This document shows, piece by piece, positions 34,551 to 44,662 of a DNA stretch of 64,000 nucleotides. Both the position numbers and the translations under genes were made by a program. Below the pieces are notes generated by a model. The model was not told where the DNA came from. It worked only from the letters and a program-made list of their open reading frames with translations, and searched no databases. The stretch is taken from the NCBI GenBank assembly GCA_010015745.1, contig ML978219.1, positions 1-64,000 of the forward strand, written 5' to 3'. Every line of letters starts with the position of its first letter. The stretch's first letter is position 1. Source of the stretch: Setomelanomma holmii. Its lineage: Eukaryota; Ascomycota; Dothideomycetes; Pleosporales; Phaeosphaeriaceae.

Positions 34551-35570
34551 ATGGAGGGATCGGCTAGCGAAGCCGCTGCGGAGGAGGAATACCGCAAAGC
34601 AAAAGCTTCGAGATTCAACTTCAAGTCAAAATCAGAAAAGCGCAGCAAGCGCAAGGATGATGGCGAGCGAGATAGAGAGCGCTCATCTAAACGACATCAC
34701 TCAGAAGAAGAGTCAAGACGCAGTCGAAAGCACAAGCGCCGACGTTCTCGGGATGGTATTCATCCCACTTCGACACGTGATGGAGAATACTACGATCCTG
34801 ATCACCGCCACCGCGAGTCCCTGTTCGACGGCCTCGAGGATCTGACTGCCAACTCGCGTGGTTTAGCTCCAGACGATGCTTTTCGCGAGTCTCTCTTCGA
34901 TGCACTTGCCGACGACGAAGGTGCGGCGTATTGGGAGGGCGTGTACGGGCAGCCAGTTCATGTATACCCCGACACAAAGCCAGGACCAGATGGAAAATTG
35001 GAACGCATGACCGAAGAGGAGTACGCTGAGTACGTACGACGCAAGATGTGGGAGAAGAGCCATGAGCACATCCTTCAAGAACGCGAGGCAAAGGAGAAAG
35101 CGCGACAAGAGCGTAAGAAGCAGCGGACGCAACTTGACGACGATCTTGAGCGTGAAGAGAAAGAGCGTGAGCAGATTCGTAGGCAGATGGAGGAGAGTCT
35201 TAGGCGTGGGGCAGAGCGCAAGAAGGCAAAGGAGGCCGCGGCGGCTTGGGAAATCTACACGAAGACATGGGAAGACCTGAAGAGCGCCCAGAACATCGCG
35301 CAAGAGGATTCTTCTCGTGTGCGGGACTCGATTCCGTGGCCTGTTGCGTCTGGCATGGCAAAGCACGTCTGCAAGGATGAGATCGAGCAGTTTCTACGAA
35401 GCTCGAGCGCATGGAAAGAGGATGCAGCAGGTTTGCTGAAGACAGAACGCGTACGCTGGCATCCGGACAAGATGCAACAGCGCTTCGGACAACATATCGA
35501 CTCTGACGCGATGAAACTAGTCACAGCCGTTTTCCAAATCATCGACCGGCTGTGGAGTGAGCGGCGCTAA
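34551..35570 (+). CDS. NFKBIL1-like protein with DnaJ-like C-terminus
   Basis: A single exon from the ATG at 34551 (MEGSASEAAA) gives 339 residues. The N-terminus is an RS/RD/KH-rich basic stretch (about 20-80). The middle has AYWEGVYGQPVHVYP, then a long EREEKEREQ coiled coil. The C-terminal 80 residues carry the family signature: CKDEIEQFLRSSSAW, LLKTERVRWHPDKMQQRFG and VFQIIDRLWSERR. In plants and animals these proteins (IkBL) act in pre-mRNA processing. Its divergent partner is also an RNA-processing candidate. Confidence 0.82.
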   Translation: MEGSASEAAAEEEYRKAKASRFNFKSKSEKRSKRKDDGERDRERSSKRHHSEEESRRSRKHKRRRSRDGIHPTSTRDGEYYDPDHRHRESLFDGLEDLTANSRGLAPDDAFRESLFDALADDEGAAYWEGVYGQPVHVYPDTKPGPDGKLERMTEEEYAEYVRRKMWEKSHEHILQEREAKEKARQERKKQRTQLDDDLEREEKEREQIRRQMEESLRRGAERKKAKEAAAAWEIYTKTWEDLKSAQNIAQEDSSRVRDSIPWPVASGMAKHVCKDEIEQFLRSSSAWKEDAAGLLKTERVRWHPDKMQQRFGQHIDSDAMKLVTAVFQIIDRLWSERR

Positions 35571-36560
35571 GGGCGATTACCACACAACAGGTACAGGTGT
35601 CGCCATAACGAACCATTTTCGCGATTTATGACTTCGATTACCTTCACGAGATACCCGAGCATTTAGATCGAATTTACAGATTCTCTTTGCACACGTCGAC
35701 CGGCTGTATTCAGCTGACGACTACAATTTCATCATTTAGATCACTTTCTCACCTATCCTACAACGCATCTTCGCGACTAACATGCTTTCTTCTTGGCAAC
35801 ACCTTGGCAAATGCGGAGCGGCAATTTATCTATGACGCTTGGCAGTGTACGACGAACGCAGCGGCGGTCTGCGATGCTAAGTAACCGGCTAAATGCTTGG
35901 ACCTGGGCGTAAACGCTTCTGTGTACCCCGTACTCGCACACTGCAGTGATGATCATCTGATGGAACCAGCCGCCGAGGTGTGTATATTGTGATTAAACTA
36001 ATGGCGAAAGAATAGATTGGCTGGACGCGACGCTTCGCAACCATTGGCGCAGTTCTTGGACTTACTGAATGGCCGCAGCAGCCTTGGGCAATATCACAAT
36101 GCACCTGACTGAGCACGAAAACTTACTCCTTGGACCAGGTGTCGATGACGCAAGCCCACTCCGCGGGTTCCCAGAGTTTTCGAGCCTATGAGAACACTTC
36201 CAAGCATTGTTTTGTTTTGGAAGCTCTGCATTGCAAGGACCAGGTCCTCCCAAAGTACGACAAACCAAGCGTGGAAGCATCGCAATGGAAGTTTTGTTTC
36301 AAGTCTGCCAGGTACGACGACCAAGACGCCAAGAAGACCTCGGGCACAAATAACCGGTGGTTGAAACAATCCTATGGCTGCGGCTCCATGCTATGCACCC
36401 CACAGAAAATGCCGGCAAATCTCCGCCACTAGACATGCATTTTTCGACGACATGCTCCTTCAATTTGGCTTGTGCTCCATCAGACCGGGAACATGGGCAA
36501 GTTCACTGATCTGCACACCCAAGAGGCAATTGCGTTGTTGGGCGGTTATATTATCAAGAT
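35571..36560. other. intergenic, nothing recognised
   Basis: About 1 kb, both strands scanned; only short frames without motifs. The right part is presumably the xylanase promoter. Confidence 0.45.
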
Positions 36561-36569
36561 GTATATAAA
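36561..36569 (+). promoter_or_regulatory. TATA box of the xylanase gene
   Basis: TATATAAAC lies about 60 bp before the xylanase ATG, an ordinary position for a strongly regulated secreted enzyme. Confidence 0.6.
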
Positions 36570-36623
36570 CTCAGTGTCCCTTCCGAATAGTGGCCACCAA
36601 GCATCACCATCTCTTTAATCACC

Positions 36624-37381
36624 ATGGTCGCTTTCTCCTCCATTCTCCTCGCTCTCAGCAGCGCCACTGCCGCCTTCGCCTCGCCACTGAACCTGATCCT
36701 CGAGTCTGAGAAGCAGGCCGGAAAGCGCGATGAATCCGGTGCCCTGATCGCACGAACATCAACCGGCCAAGGCACCAATAACGGTTTCTTCTACTCCTTC
36801 TGGACTGATGGCAAGGGCAGCGTGACCTACAACAACGGCGCTGGCGGTAGCGTAAGCACTCTATCGTCCAACCAACACCTTTCACGTCACTAATACGTAG
36901 TCAGTATGACGTCCAATGGTCTAACGTGGGCAACTTTGTTGCTGGCAAAGGCTGGAACCCCGGCGGTGAGCGCGTAGTAACCTACTCCGGCACCTGGAAC
37001 GCCGGCAGCGTCAACTCGTACGTCTCGCTCTACGGCTGGACCCGCAATCCCTTGATCGAATATTACATCGTAGAGGCCTATGGCTCCTATAATCCATCTT
37101 CTGCTGCTCAGAAGAAGGGCACCGTCACCTCTGACGGTGGCACCTACGATATTCTGCAGACGACGCGCACCAATCAGCCGAGTATAGATGGCACATCGAC
37201 TTTCCAGCAGTTTTGGAGCGTGAGGCAGTCCAAGCGTGTTGGAGGAACGATTACGGTCAAGAATCATTTTGATGCGTGGGCTCAATACGGGCAGACGTTA
37301 GGGACGCATAATTATCAGATTTTGGCGACGGAGGGGTATGGGTCGAGTGGAAGTGCGAGCATTACGGTTCAGGGTCCGTAG
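36624..37381 (+). CDS. secreted GH11 endo-1,4-beta-xylanase
   Basis: Two exons (36624-36851 and 36905-37381; 53-bp intron) give 234 residues. A signal peptide (about 1-20, SSILLALSSATAAFASP) is followed by a propeptide ending in KR at about 38, a Kex2-type site, then the mature jelly-roll fold (NNGFFYSFWTDGKGSVTYNNG, YDVQWSN). Both GH11 active-site patterns are intact: nucleophile Glu in PLIEYYIVEAYG and acid/base Glu in ILATEGYGSSGSA. No carbohydrate-binding module. It hydrolyses plant xylan outside the cell, typical of a plant-associated fungus. Confidence 0.95.
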
Positions 37382-37918
37382 ATGGAATTGCTGAACTGGA
37401 CGTGAGTTGTGTCAGCTTGTAGACGACGGGCAGTCTATCGATCATGTACAAACTGCAGATGACAATGTAGGATGAACGTACGAGACATCGCGTAACATCG
37501 TGCTTTGCCAATTCTGGTCTATCTTGGAGTCGAAGGAAAGGAGTCAATGACATCATTGCCTGGCAGCACTTCTTCTTCCCGAACTCTTTGTAGCAACACC
37601 ATCTTCAACCACATCCCATGGTGTCGCCAACTTCAGTACATGGGAAGCCTTTGATGACGACACACCATACCACACACCATACCACACACCGCCCTGGACT
37701 CGATGACAGATCCACCTCGAGATTCACTTACTGCTGATAGCCAGCCGCAAGGCTACTTCGCACCACGCAAGTATGCAGCAGTTTGGCAAGAGCGGATCAC
37801 CCCCACGATTTGCCGCACGAATGAGACTGAGCCACTACCCTGCATAGTCGGAGGCATAGTCCTCCTATTTTTCTGTGAGTGGGCGATTGTGTGCGTTGTC
37901 GAGTCCTGCGCTAGTGGG
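37382..37918. other. intergenic; short tandem repeat
   Basis: A short CACACACCATAC-type tandem (about 37660-37690) is the only structure before the zinc-finger gene promoter. Confidence 0.4.
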
Positions 37919-37952
37919 CCAATGAGCCATGCAGGTGGCGTTTCATTATGCC
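37919..37952 (+). promoter_or_regulatory. shared upstream module, copy F
   Basis: CCAATGAGCC followed by GTGGCGTTTC and ATTATGCCTCC, 205 bp before the ATG. The GTGGCGTT-C-AT core matches copy A, 23 kb away on the other strand. Confidence 0.6.
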
Positions 37953-38127
37953 TCCTCCCTTCTCCAGCCTTGTGCGGGTGCGCCTAGATAAACAGGTTGA
38001 CTGTCGACAGTCCGTCTCGATTTCAACGAAATCTAACCCTCAACATCGGCATCAGCCTGCCAAACGAAAACATTCCGCCATCGAGACTCTGCTCGCAAGA
38101 GAGTGCGGAAATGTTTACAGCCTCACC

Positions 38128-39691
38128 ATGTCTTACGGTTTCTGGGTAAGTCTTTTTGTAGCCACCCTTGGAATCTCTCAATTTCTCGAAGGTACTCTCA
38201 TCTTACTGGCCCTTCTTTTCGCTTTTCTCGTCGTTGGCGGATTTTTCGCAATCGTCTTCGCCGTTTGCGCCGTAGTCTCCATTGTGCAGGTTCTTTCCGG
38301 AGGCGATGATGCGTATCCGGTTCTCCCAGGCTATGAAGAGGCACTGCGACTCGATGTACCACTACAAGCTGGTCAAGATGAACCTGGACCGTGCCCGCTT
38401 TGCAAATCTCTGCCTCCCAATCCACGACCATATGGGCCTACGTGCACTTATCATCGTGACCAACTTCGAGTCATCACAAGCCAAGGCCTGTCAGGTACAT
38501 ATAGTTCTCATCAAGCTCCTTTGTCCACGGCGGATGTGTGGATGTCGAGCAGCCAAGACGACAAGGTGTTGGGCAATCATAAAGCTGCGGAAGACAGCCA
38601 GAGAGTCACGCAAGGCACTTTCAACAGGCACTCAACACATCTCCCGGCTTGGGTGCATATTGGCTTGACGTCGTCTTCGAAAGACATAATTCCTTTGCCG
38701 AATGAGGTCTCAGAATCGTTTTCGCCAGGTACAATTAACGCGAAGAACTATAAGGCTGATAAGCGAGCACAACTGGAGTCAATACGGACAAGTGGTAAAT
38801 TACATGGCTTTCAAAAATGATCAATCGTTTACTGATATCTGAAGACCCATGGCGGTCACAGTATCTCACTGTCGCACTTGGGCGAAAATCCTTCGACCCA
38901 GGAAAACCTGGAGCAATCGACGGTTCCCAAGCTATAGAGCCTTGGCGGCTTGTTAGTGAGCACAACACCGCACCATCGAGCTTACAATCGTACGATGATC
39001 ACGGAGTACAAAACCCCACACGAAATGGGCCGAGAGGCGACGAAGCGCAGCAAGATCACTTGAGTACTTTGCGAAATGAGCCGGAACGTTTTCCAGAAAG
39101 TCCATCAGCAAGCTTTTCAGCCACAAGCGGATCTGATCAATCAGACTCTGACACACCTCCGACCAGCATATCGAACGCATCCTCAAGTCCGACTCTCGAG
39201 ATGAGCGAGCTGGCACTTGACGGTATTGGAGCACAAGATGAGGATCACAATACTGCTCCACGTGTTGAACAGAAATCTAAAAGTTTGATCGACGATCCCG
39301 TCCAAGACGTGACATCTCCTACGTCTGGATCAGAAGCCTCAGTCTCTCCACTACCCTACAAATGTCTTCAATGTAACTTGTTCTTCGCATCGCACGGCAA
39401 ACTTAAGTAAGCTCTCCAGATCTTGAGACCTATCACTAAGCTAATGGTCCCAGCGATCATGTCAATCGAAAGCACAATCGGCGCTTCACATGCTCAATCT
39501 GCGCCCAGAAGTTCCACCTCCGGGCCGATCTGACACGCCACCTACGTTCTGTACATAAGCACGAAGTACGACCGGCGATAATTTACCGATGCGACAATCC
39601 AGCATGCATAACACCACACGCGGAATGGACAAGGAAAGATCACTACACGCGCCATATGGAGAGATGCGACCGGCGGCAAGGACCAGCGTAG
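38128..39691 (+). CDS. membrane-anchored C2H2 zinc-finger protein (copy F, dispersed)
   Basis: Three exons (38128-38794, 38845-39406, 39454-39691; introns 50 and 47 bp) give 488 residues. The ATG at 38128 (MSYGFWVSLF) is followed by about 50 hydrophobic residues, probably two membrane segments (LFVATLGISQF and LILLALLFAFLVVGGFF onward). A CPLC...C-x-x-H stretch (about 85-105) could bind zinc. DPWRSQYL echoes the PWE/PWD block. The C-terminal fingers match copies A and C: YKCLQC...DHVNRKH split by the last intron, FTCSIC...HLRSVH, and YRCDNPAC...HMERC. The last exon is 238 nt, the same as in copy A. A GTAAGT at 38146 is read through because the protein stays hydrophobic and in frame. Confidence 0.8.
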
Positions 39692-40239
39692 TCAACAACG
39701 ATAAGTGCTATCGGCACGGTTGTACCTAGTGATGAGACACAGTTGTCGTGTCATGTATCGATGATTTCGTCCTCGTTGATCGTTCTATTCAACGATTGAA
39801 CCACCTACACATCGAATACTATCAGCTGGTGACGAACAACGATATATCAGCCGTGCGATGAAAGTCTCATGAATTAATGGAAAATGATCGAATTATATCA
39901 TTGAATTTATCTCAATCACGCATTACCACCCAGCCGCACGGTGTCTCACCGAGCGGATGATCACACTTGCTGGTCCCAGCAAATGTACAGAATTCTACGC
40001 TCGACGTCAACATTGAGCGCTTCAGAATATGAATAGGGACCGAAAGAAGAGGTGACCATGCCTCAGGAAGGTCAATGTCGTACGGAATATACACTATGCT
40101 CCCGAAAACCACACTTGGCTTATGCGGACTCAGGCCTGCTGTGCAGTGGCATTGCTTGTGGCTTTCTAATCGAGTCTGGGTTTTTGTGTCTGCTGCTGGC
40201 TGCAACGCTCTTCGCTGTTTTCGCGTGAGAGGCGTATGT
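39692..40239. other. intergenic, nothing recognised
   Basis: 3' flank of copy F and further sequence with short motif-free frames. Confidence 0.4.
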
Positions 40240-40555
40240 GGTCCTTTATGAGATCCGGATTGCGGACTTGGCCCGCGCTTGCGCTTGCAGCACGGCGGCT
40301 GCTGCTGCATCGTTCAGGCTGCAGCTTGTGCATTGCCAGGCTGGCGACCTTCTCTTTCACTCTCGCCTGGTGTTAGCAGCCTCAGCCCGACGCCGTGCAA
40401 TCTCTTGTTCCACAGCGGCAATTCTCATAGCCTGTGGGAGGATTGTGTTTTCTGGGTTCTGGACTCGCTCTGGCACGCTTTCACCAACTTGCTCCTCACT
40501 TCGCCCCGACCTCACGTCTCGGGGCGTTTCCTTCTCCTAAGCCGGTTACCTGTTC
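40240..40555 (-). pseudogene. possible decayed 3' coding region of the small gene upstream
   Basis: Minus-strand frames here look coding: SEEQVGESVPERVQNPENT, then MRIAAVEQEIARRRAEAAN (coiled coil), then after a TGA WQCTSCSLNDAAAAAVLQAQ with a CxxC pair. They follow a GGCTTAG acceptor-like site, but no intron joins them in frame to the upstream exon, which ends at 40556. Either an unrecognised splice form or dead sequence. Confidence 0.25.
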
Positions 40556-40989
40556 TTATAAGTACATGTCCTCATACTCGGCAATGCGCGCCTCGATCCC
40601 ATCTCGCACCCTCCAGTAGTGCTCCTTCCTCTCTAATGACTCCTTGCCATCCGGAGCAGAATCCTTACCATATGCAACGAGCTCGGCTAAGCCCGCCTTG
40701 TCCCTTTGGTATTGTTCGCGGGCCGCCTTGCGCCCTGTAATAGTCAGTCTATACGTATATGCGCGGTGCCATAAAACTGCTTACAGGACGGTCGCTGTGA
40801 TGCGGCATGCATGGACATGTCCATGAGGGCTTGAATTGACAGCTTCTGGTCACTGTCAAATTCGACTTGATCGGTGTTTGAATGAGGGACTGTGGGCGAA
40901 GTGGGAGCTTCAAGAGCGATAGACGAAAAAGCGGGGCCAGCATGTTGGGAGAACAAATAGCACAGGCAGGCGCGACCATCTTCACCCAT
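40556..40989 (-). CDS. small protein of unknown function
   Basis: Two exons (40989-40785 and 40734-40556; 50-bp intron GTAAGC...TTACAG) give 127 residues. The protein starts MGEDGRACLCYLFSQHAG, then acidic LSIQALMDMSMHAASQRP, then a charged helical second half (RKAAREQYQRDKAGLAELV, ERKEHYWRVRDGIEARIAEYEDM). I do not recognise a family. It lies 103 bp downstream of the MFS gene on the same strand. The frame stays open upstream of the ATG (KFHVLVGV) to an AG, so the N-terminus is provisional. Confidence 0.5.
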
Positions 40990-41092
40990 CACGCCGACAA
41001 GAACATGAAACTTCGTGCGGAATAGCTAAAATTTAATTCAAAATGACAATGGTATTAACAGACGCCATGTCTCATGTCTCAATCACGCTTGT

Positions 41093-42901
41093 CTAATCAA
41101 ACACACTCGCTTTACTCCACTTGCTCCCAGCTCTTATTCTCTTTCCATATACATAGAACACGAACGGCACCGGGATCAACAGCGCCGCAAACCCACCCGT
41201 GATGCTACTCGCCGGACCCGTACCGATATTATGATACATCGGGCTTACAACCAACGGGAACGCGCCCGCAAAGCAACTGCGCAAGAACGTGTTCGCTGCG
41301 ATCGCACTCGCCGCGTACTGCGTGAACGTGTCAACCAGATAGTTCAGCGCGGCTTGGAAAATGGTGAAGAACCCTGTGCCCATCATTACAAGTCCGATGC
41401 ATGGTATGATCCAATGGAACTTTGGATCCGCCGTCCAGCCTAGCAAAAATTGGCCTGCCGAAAACAAGACGGAGCCGAGCATCATGGGCGGAAGACGCGC
41501 TTCGGGAACCGCGCGATCGCCAGCGCGATGATAGACTTTGTTATAAAGAGTTTGGTTGTACACGTTGAGACCACCACCGATTATCGCGCCAAGTAACATC
41601 GCGAGGAAAGGCAGTGTCGAAGAAACTGCAGGCCAACCGCGAATTTGACCGAATATGATTGGAATGCCACCAAGTTGCATGTAAAGAATGCCATAGCAAA
41701 ACGAAGCATACAAGGCGACTAGGAAGCATATCGGCGTCGTCAAGAGCTGAATCGGTCGGATCAAGAACTTCTTAGTGAGCTCCTTAATGCTGACGTCCCA
41801 CTCTTCAAATTTGGTGTGAAGTGCCCAATTCCCAGTCTCGTGGCGGAGACGTCGCGCTTTGTAGACTAGGAGCTTAGGTGGGTAGGATTCGTCGATGAAG
41901 ATTATGTCGATGACGAGGATGGCGGCTTGCAGAATGCCGGTAAAGTACTCGGTCCAGCGCCAGCCGAGCGATGGATTGGCTACGAACGCGGCAGATACGA
42001 TTGGACCTAGGCAGGGACCGCCGACGACAGCCATGGCGTACCCGGCCATTGCGATGCCTCGCCAGGCTGGTGAGTAGAGGTCGCCGAGTACGCCGCCAGT
42101 GTTGGTGACCGGTGCGGAGGCGAAAAAAGCGCCGAAGAATCGGGTGATCATCAGGGTCTGGAAATCCTTCGCAACGGCGCTACCGAAGGAGAAGCAGATG
42201 GCGACGAACATGGGCGTGAGTACTGCGATTCTGCGACCGTATACTTCGGAAAGTGGCGCCCAGAGCAAAGGTCCCAAGCCGAAGCCAAATAGGAAAAGTG
42301 TTGTGCCAAGCACAGCGACTTGGTTGCCAACGTGGAACTCTCGAGCTACTTGTTCTGTTCCAGCGGAGTATGCAGATGATGCCCATGTTGCAGTCATAGT
42401 CGTGAGTCCGTACAGCATAGTAGTGATGACTTTCTTCTTCGTAGGCCAGTTCATTGGTCGGTACAGATCATCTGGGCCCTCGAAGTCAACCAAAACATCC
42501 GCAGTTGTCTGCTGATGTGCTAGAGGGTGCGAGAAGGGACCCATAGGCGGCCTCGAGCGTATCCGCGACAGCACGGTGTCTCTTCGCGAGATTGTTCTGC
42601 TGATGGGCTGGTTGAAGTCGTTCCCTGTGCCAGCTCTTGCTCGTGAGCCCTGGCTGGTACGACTTCTCGTTCTGCTGATGCTTGGGCGCACTTCCCGATT
42701 GGTGGGACGATGGCCATCGTACTGTGAATCCTTCTCTTCTTCGTTGAAATCTAATGACGAGTCCGAACTAGATGTGCTTGTGCTTCTTCGTCTCGGTCGT
42801 GATCTCCTTCCATCTTCCAATTCGACTTGTGTTTCTGAAGATGATATGTTCTGTATTTGTGCGCCTGGACTAGCCGAGGTTTGATTCGGAAGTCGTGACA
42901 T
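41093..42901 (-). CDS. MFS transporter, DHA1 drug/polyamine type
   Basis: A single exon gives 602 residues. The first about 150 residues are serine/arginine-rich and cytosolic. Then come 12 predicted membrane helices, starting ITTMLYGLTTMTATWASSAY. Motif A-like GPLLWAPLSEVYGRRIAVL after helix 2, a motif C-like GGPCLGPIVSAAF in helix 5 and NPSLGWRWTEY place it in the H+-antiporter group with Tpo1/Flu1-like exporters. It probably exports polyamines or toxic compounds at the plasma membrane; substrate cannot be read from sequence. Confidence 0.9.
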   Translation of the reverse strand: MSRLPNQTSASPGAQIQNISSSETQVELEDGRRSRPRRRSTSTSSSDSSLDFNEEEKDSQYDGHRPTNREVRPSISRTRSRTSQGSRARAGTGNDFNQPISRTISRRDTVLSRIRSRPPMGPFSHPLAHQQTTADVLVDFEGPDDLYRPMNWPTKKKVITTMLYGLTTMTATWASSAYSAGTEQVAREFHVGNQVAVLGTTLFLFGFGLGPLLWAPLSEVYGRRIAVLTPMFVAICFSFGSAVAKDFQTLMITRFFGAFFASAPVTNTGGVLGDLYSPAWRGIAMAGYAMAVVGGPCLGPIVSAAFVANPSLGWRWTEYFTGILQAAILVIDIIFIDESYPPKLLVYKARRLRHETGNWALHTKFEEWDVSIKELTKKFLIRPIQLLTTPICFLVALYASFCYGILYMQLGGIPIIFGQIRGWPAVSSTLPFLAMLLGAIIGGGLNVYNQTLYNKVYHRAGDRAVPEARLPPMMLGSVLFSAGQFLLGWTADPKFHWIIPCIGLVMMGTGFFTIFQAALNYLVDTFTQYAASAIAANTFLRSCFAGAFPLVVSPMYHNIGTGPASSITGGFAALLIPVPFVFYVYGKRIRAGSKWSKASVFD

Positions 42902-43625
42902 GATGGTGCATATGGTAGTGCGGAAGACGTGTGATTGCCTTAAAGCTACAAGGGCCGTGTCAATATATCTGTTTCTCTTCTCTTCACGTGTCGTTTAGAT
43001 TTGCTGTCTTTTCCGGGCTATCGGTCCTATAATTGGATTTCGGGGCGGTTGGAATGGCGATTATCTCGACTTGGAAAGATTCTGTAGTATTCGACAAACG
43101 ATAACCAATTATGTATAAGCTGATCTTCCAAGAAATCAGCGCAAGATATGTAAGTTAACATTTCCTATATGCACTGCTGACAGTTGCCGCTGTCAAGGTG
43201 ACGTCGTCCCGATGCTTAGTCGCCGCCCGCTTATCCTTGTTAGGCTAAGAGCCTCACCGCTCGGCACTTTTCTCAACGTTATCACCGCGGTGTCGGAAAT
43301 ATTTCCGGAAAGCGAAGATGCAACAAAACTTGCACGGACGCAGCTTGGGGAGTTGGAAACTGGTGATGAAGAGTCAGAAGATTGCTCGGACGCGTGTCAG
43401 AATCGCGAGTCTGCTTCGGATGTAGCCACCAGGAACAGCGACGCCCGGTCTGAACTCGTATCTCCTTGTTAATAAAGTGCTCACTTCTTTCACGGCGGTT
43501 CTCGTGGCAGCGAATTGACGTACTTTGCGGTAACACTTGCAGTCCGAACACCGACGTTCGACGCGCGTCTACAATAGGTACTCTGAGATACATACACGGC
43601 AATAAGCCCTAGGTTCATAATCTGC
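42902..43625. other. intergenic, nothing recognised
   Basis: MFS promoter side plus a plus-strand 86-codon frame (43212-43472) with acidic composition and no motif; not called. Confidence 0.4.
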
Positions 43626-44662
43626 TCAACACGGAGAACAATGATTCATCTGCAGACAGTACGATCGTACAACGCTCAAGTACCCGCTACCCTCCTCCCC
43701 TTCTCCATGCACTACTCGCATACGCTCCTTCAACTCTTTGACTCTTATGAACAGAATGGCCTTGGGATCAGGGCTCTCAACGATCCACTCGCTCTCCCGC
43801 CTGTCCATCGCGTCGATTGAAGCCGGATACATGTCATCCCTTCCTTCCCCGAACTTGCACTTGTCGCAAAAAGTGCCGTACTCAGCACCTATACCACGTG
43901 TGCTCAACCACGGCGCAACAACCGAGCAGAGTTTCCGGAACTCACCTGTCTGTTCCAGTGCATCAGCGAAGGTCTGCTCATCATCCTCGTCAAAATCGTC
44001 CTCACTGCGGACTGCGGCAAGGAAGTCATGCGGGTCGAAAAAGGTAGAATCTTAGAATTCTTTGATGTGAAGCTCTTCCCAGTGGGTACTGTAGGTGCCA
44101 TTGATTGCGCGAAACTGTCGTGCGGGCAGGTCACGAGGTATGTACAATGGCCCAGAGAGTTCACCGAACTCTTCCAGGCTAATTGGACCAAGTTTGAATG
44201 CACATGCGCCGCCGATACTCAAGCAGCGGCGAGACAAAGTGAAGATATCTATGGGGAGCGCGAGCTTTGCGCATCCCTCGCCGTCGCAATGCTTCTGACA
44301 TCGCTTCGCAAGGAGCTGCCTGAACGTGAAGGTGTGTGCGGTGCCAATGACCAGTGTCATTCTCACAGTGCTGGCTGCGTGGCGGATCACCTTTTTGTGA
44401 GAGAGCATGGTGTGACAGTGGCCATGGAGTGTTGGTTGACGTGACGAAATTCGAAGACAGACTTCAGATCTAGTTCTTCGAGGATTTGGTGGTGAAGCTC
44501 CGTGGGCAGTCGGCTTAGCATACCGAGATTGTGTTGTGGGCTGAGGTCGTGCCGAGCATGGTCAGGCGGAAGTTATTCTCTAAGCGTGTCGCGGTCGAAG
44601 ACGGTGTTGCTCAGGATGCTAAAGGTGGTTCGTTGGAGGCTGGTAAGCTTTTCTGAAGCCAT
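43626..44662 (-). pseudogene. dead F-box protein gene, paralogue of 53822-54899
   Basis: From an ATG at 44662 the frame reads MASEKLTSLQRTTF, hits TAA at 44573-44575, and continues in frame to MLSRLPTELHHQILEELDL and FEFRHVNQHSMATVT, a clear F-box. A one-base shift then leads to VIRHAASTVRMTLVIGTAHTFTFRQLL, which matches NAVRMAIGARTVHTFTIQQL of the intact paralogue. A TAA at 44052-44054 interrupts again, before DSTFFDPHDFLAAV, LCSVVAPWLSTRGIGAEYG and CDKCKF, to 43626. A start at the internal ATG would rescue only the F-box part. Confidence 0.7.

Noticed and set aside
38146..38192. GTAAGT...CGAAG as an intron in copy F
   Set aside because: Removing it gives a non-hydrophobic frame that stops soon; reading through keeps the membrane segment and frame.
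43212..43472. 86-codon acidic plus frame
   Set aside because: Low complexity, no motif, no neighbour logic.
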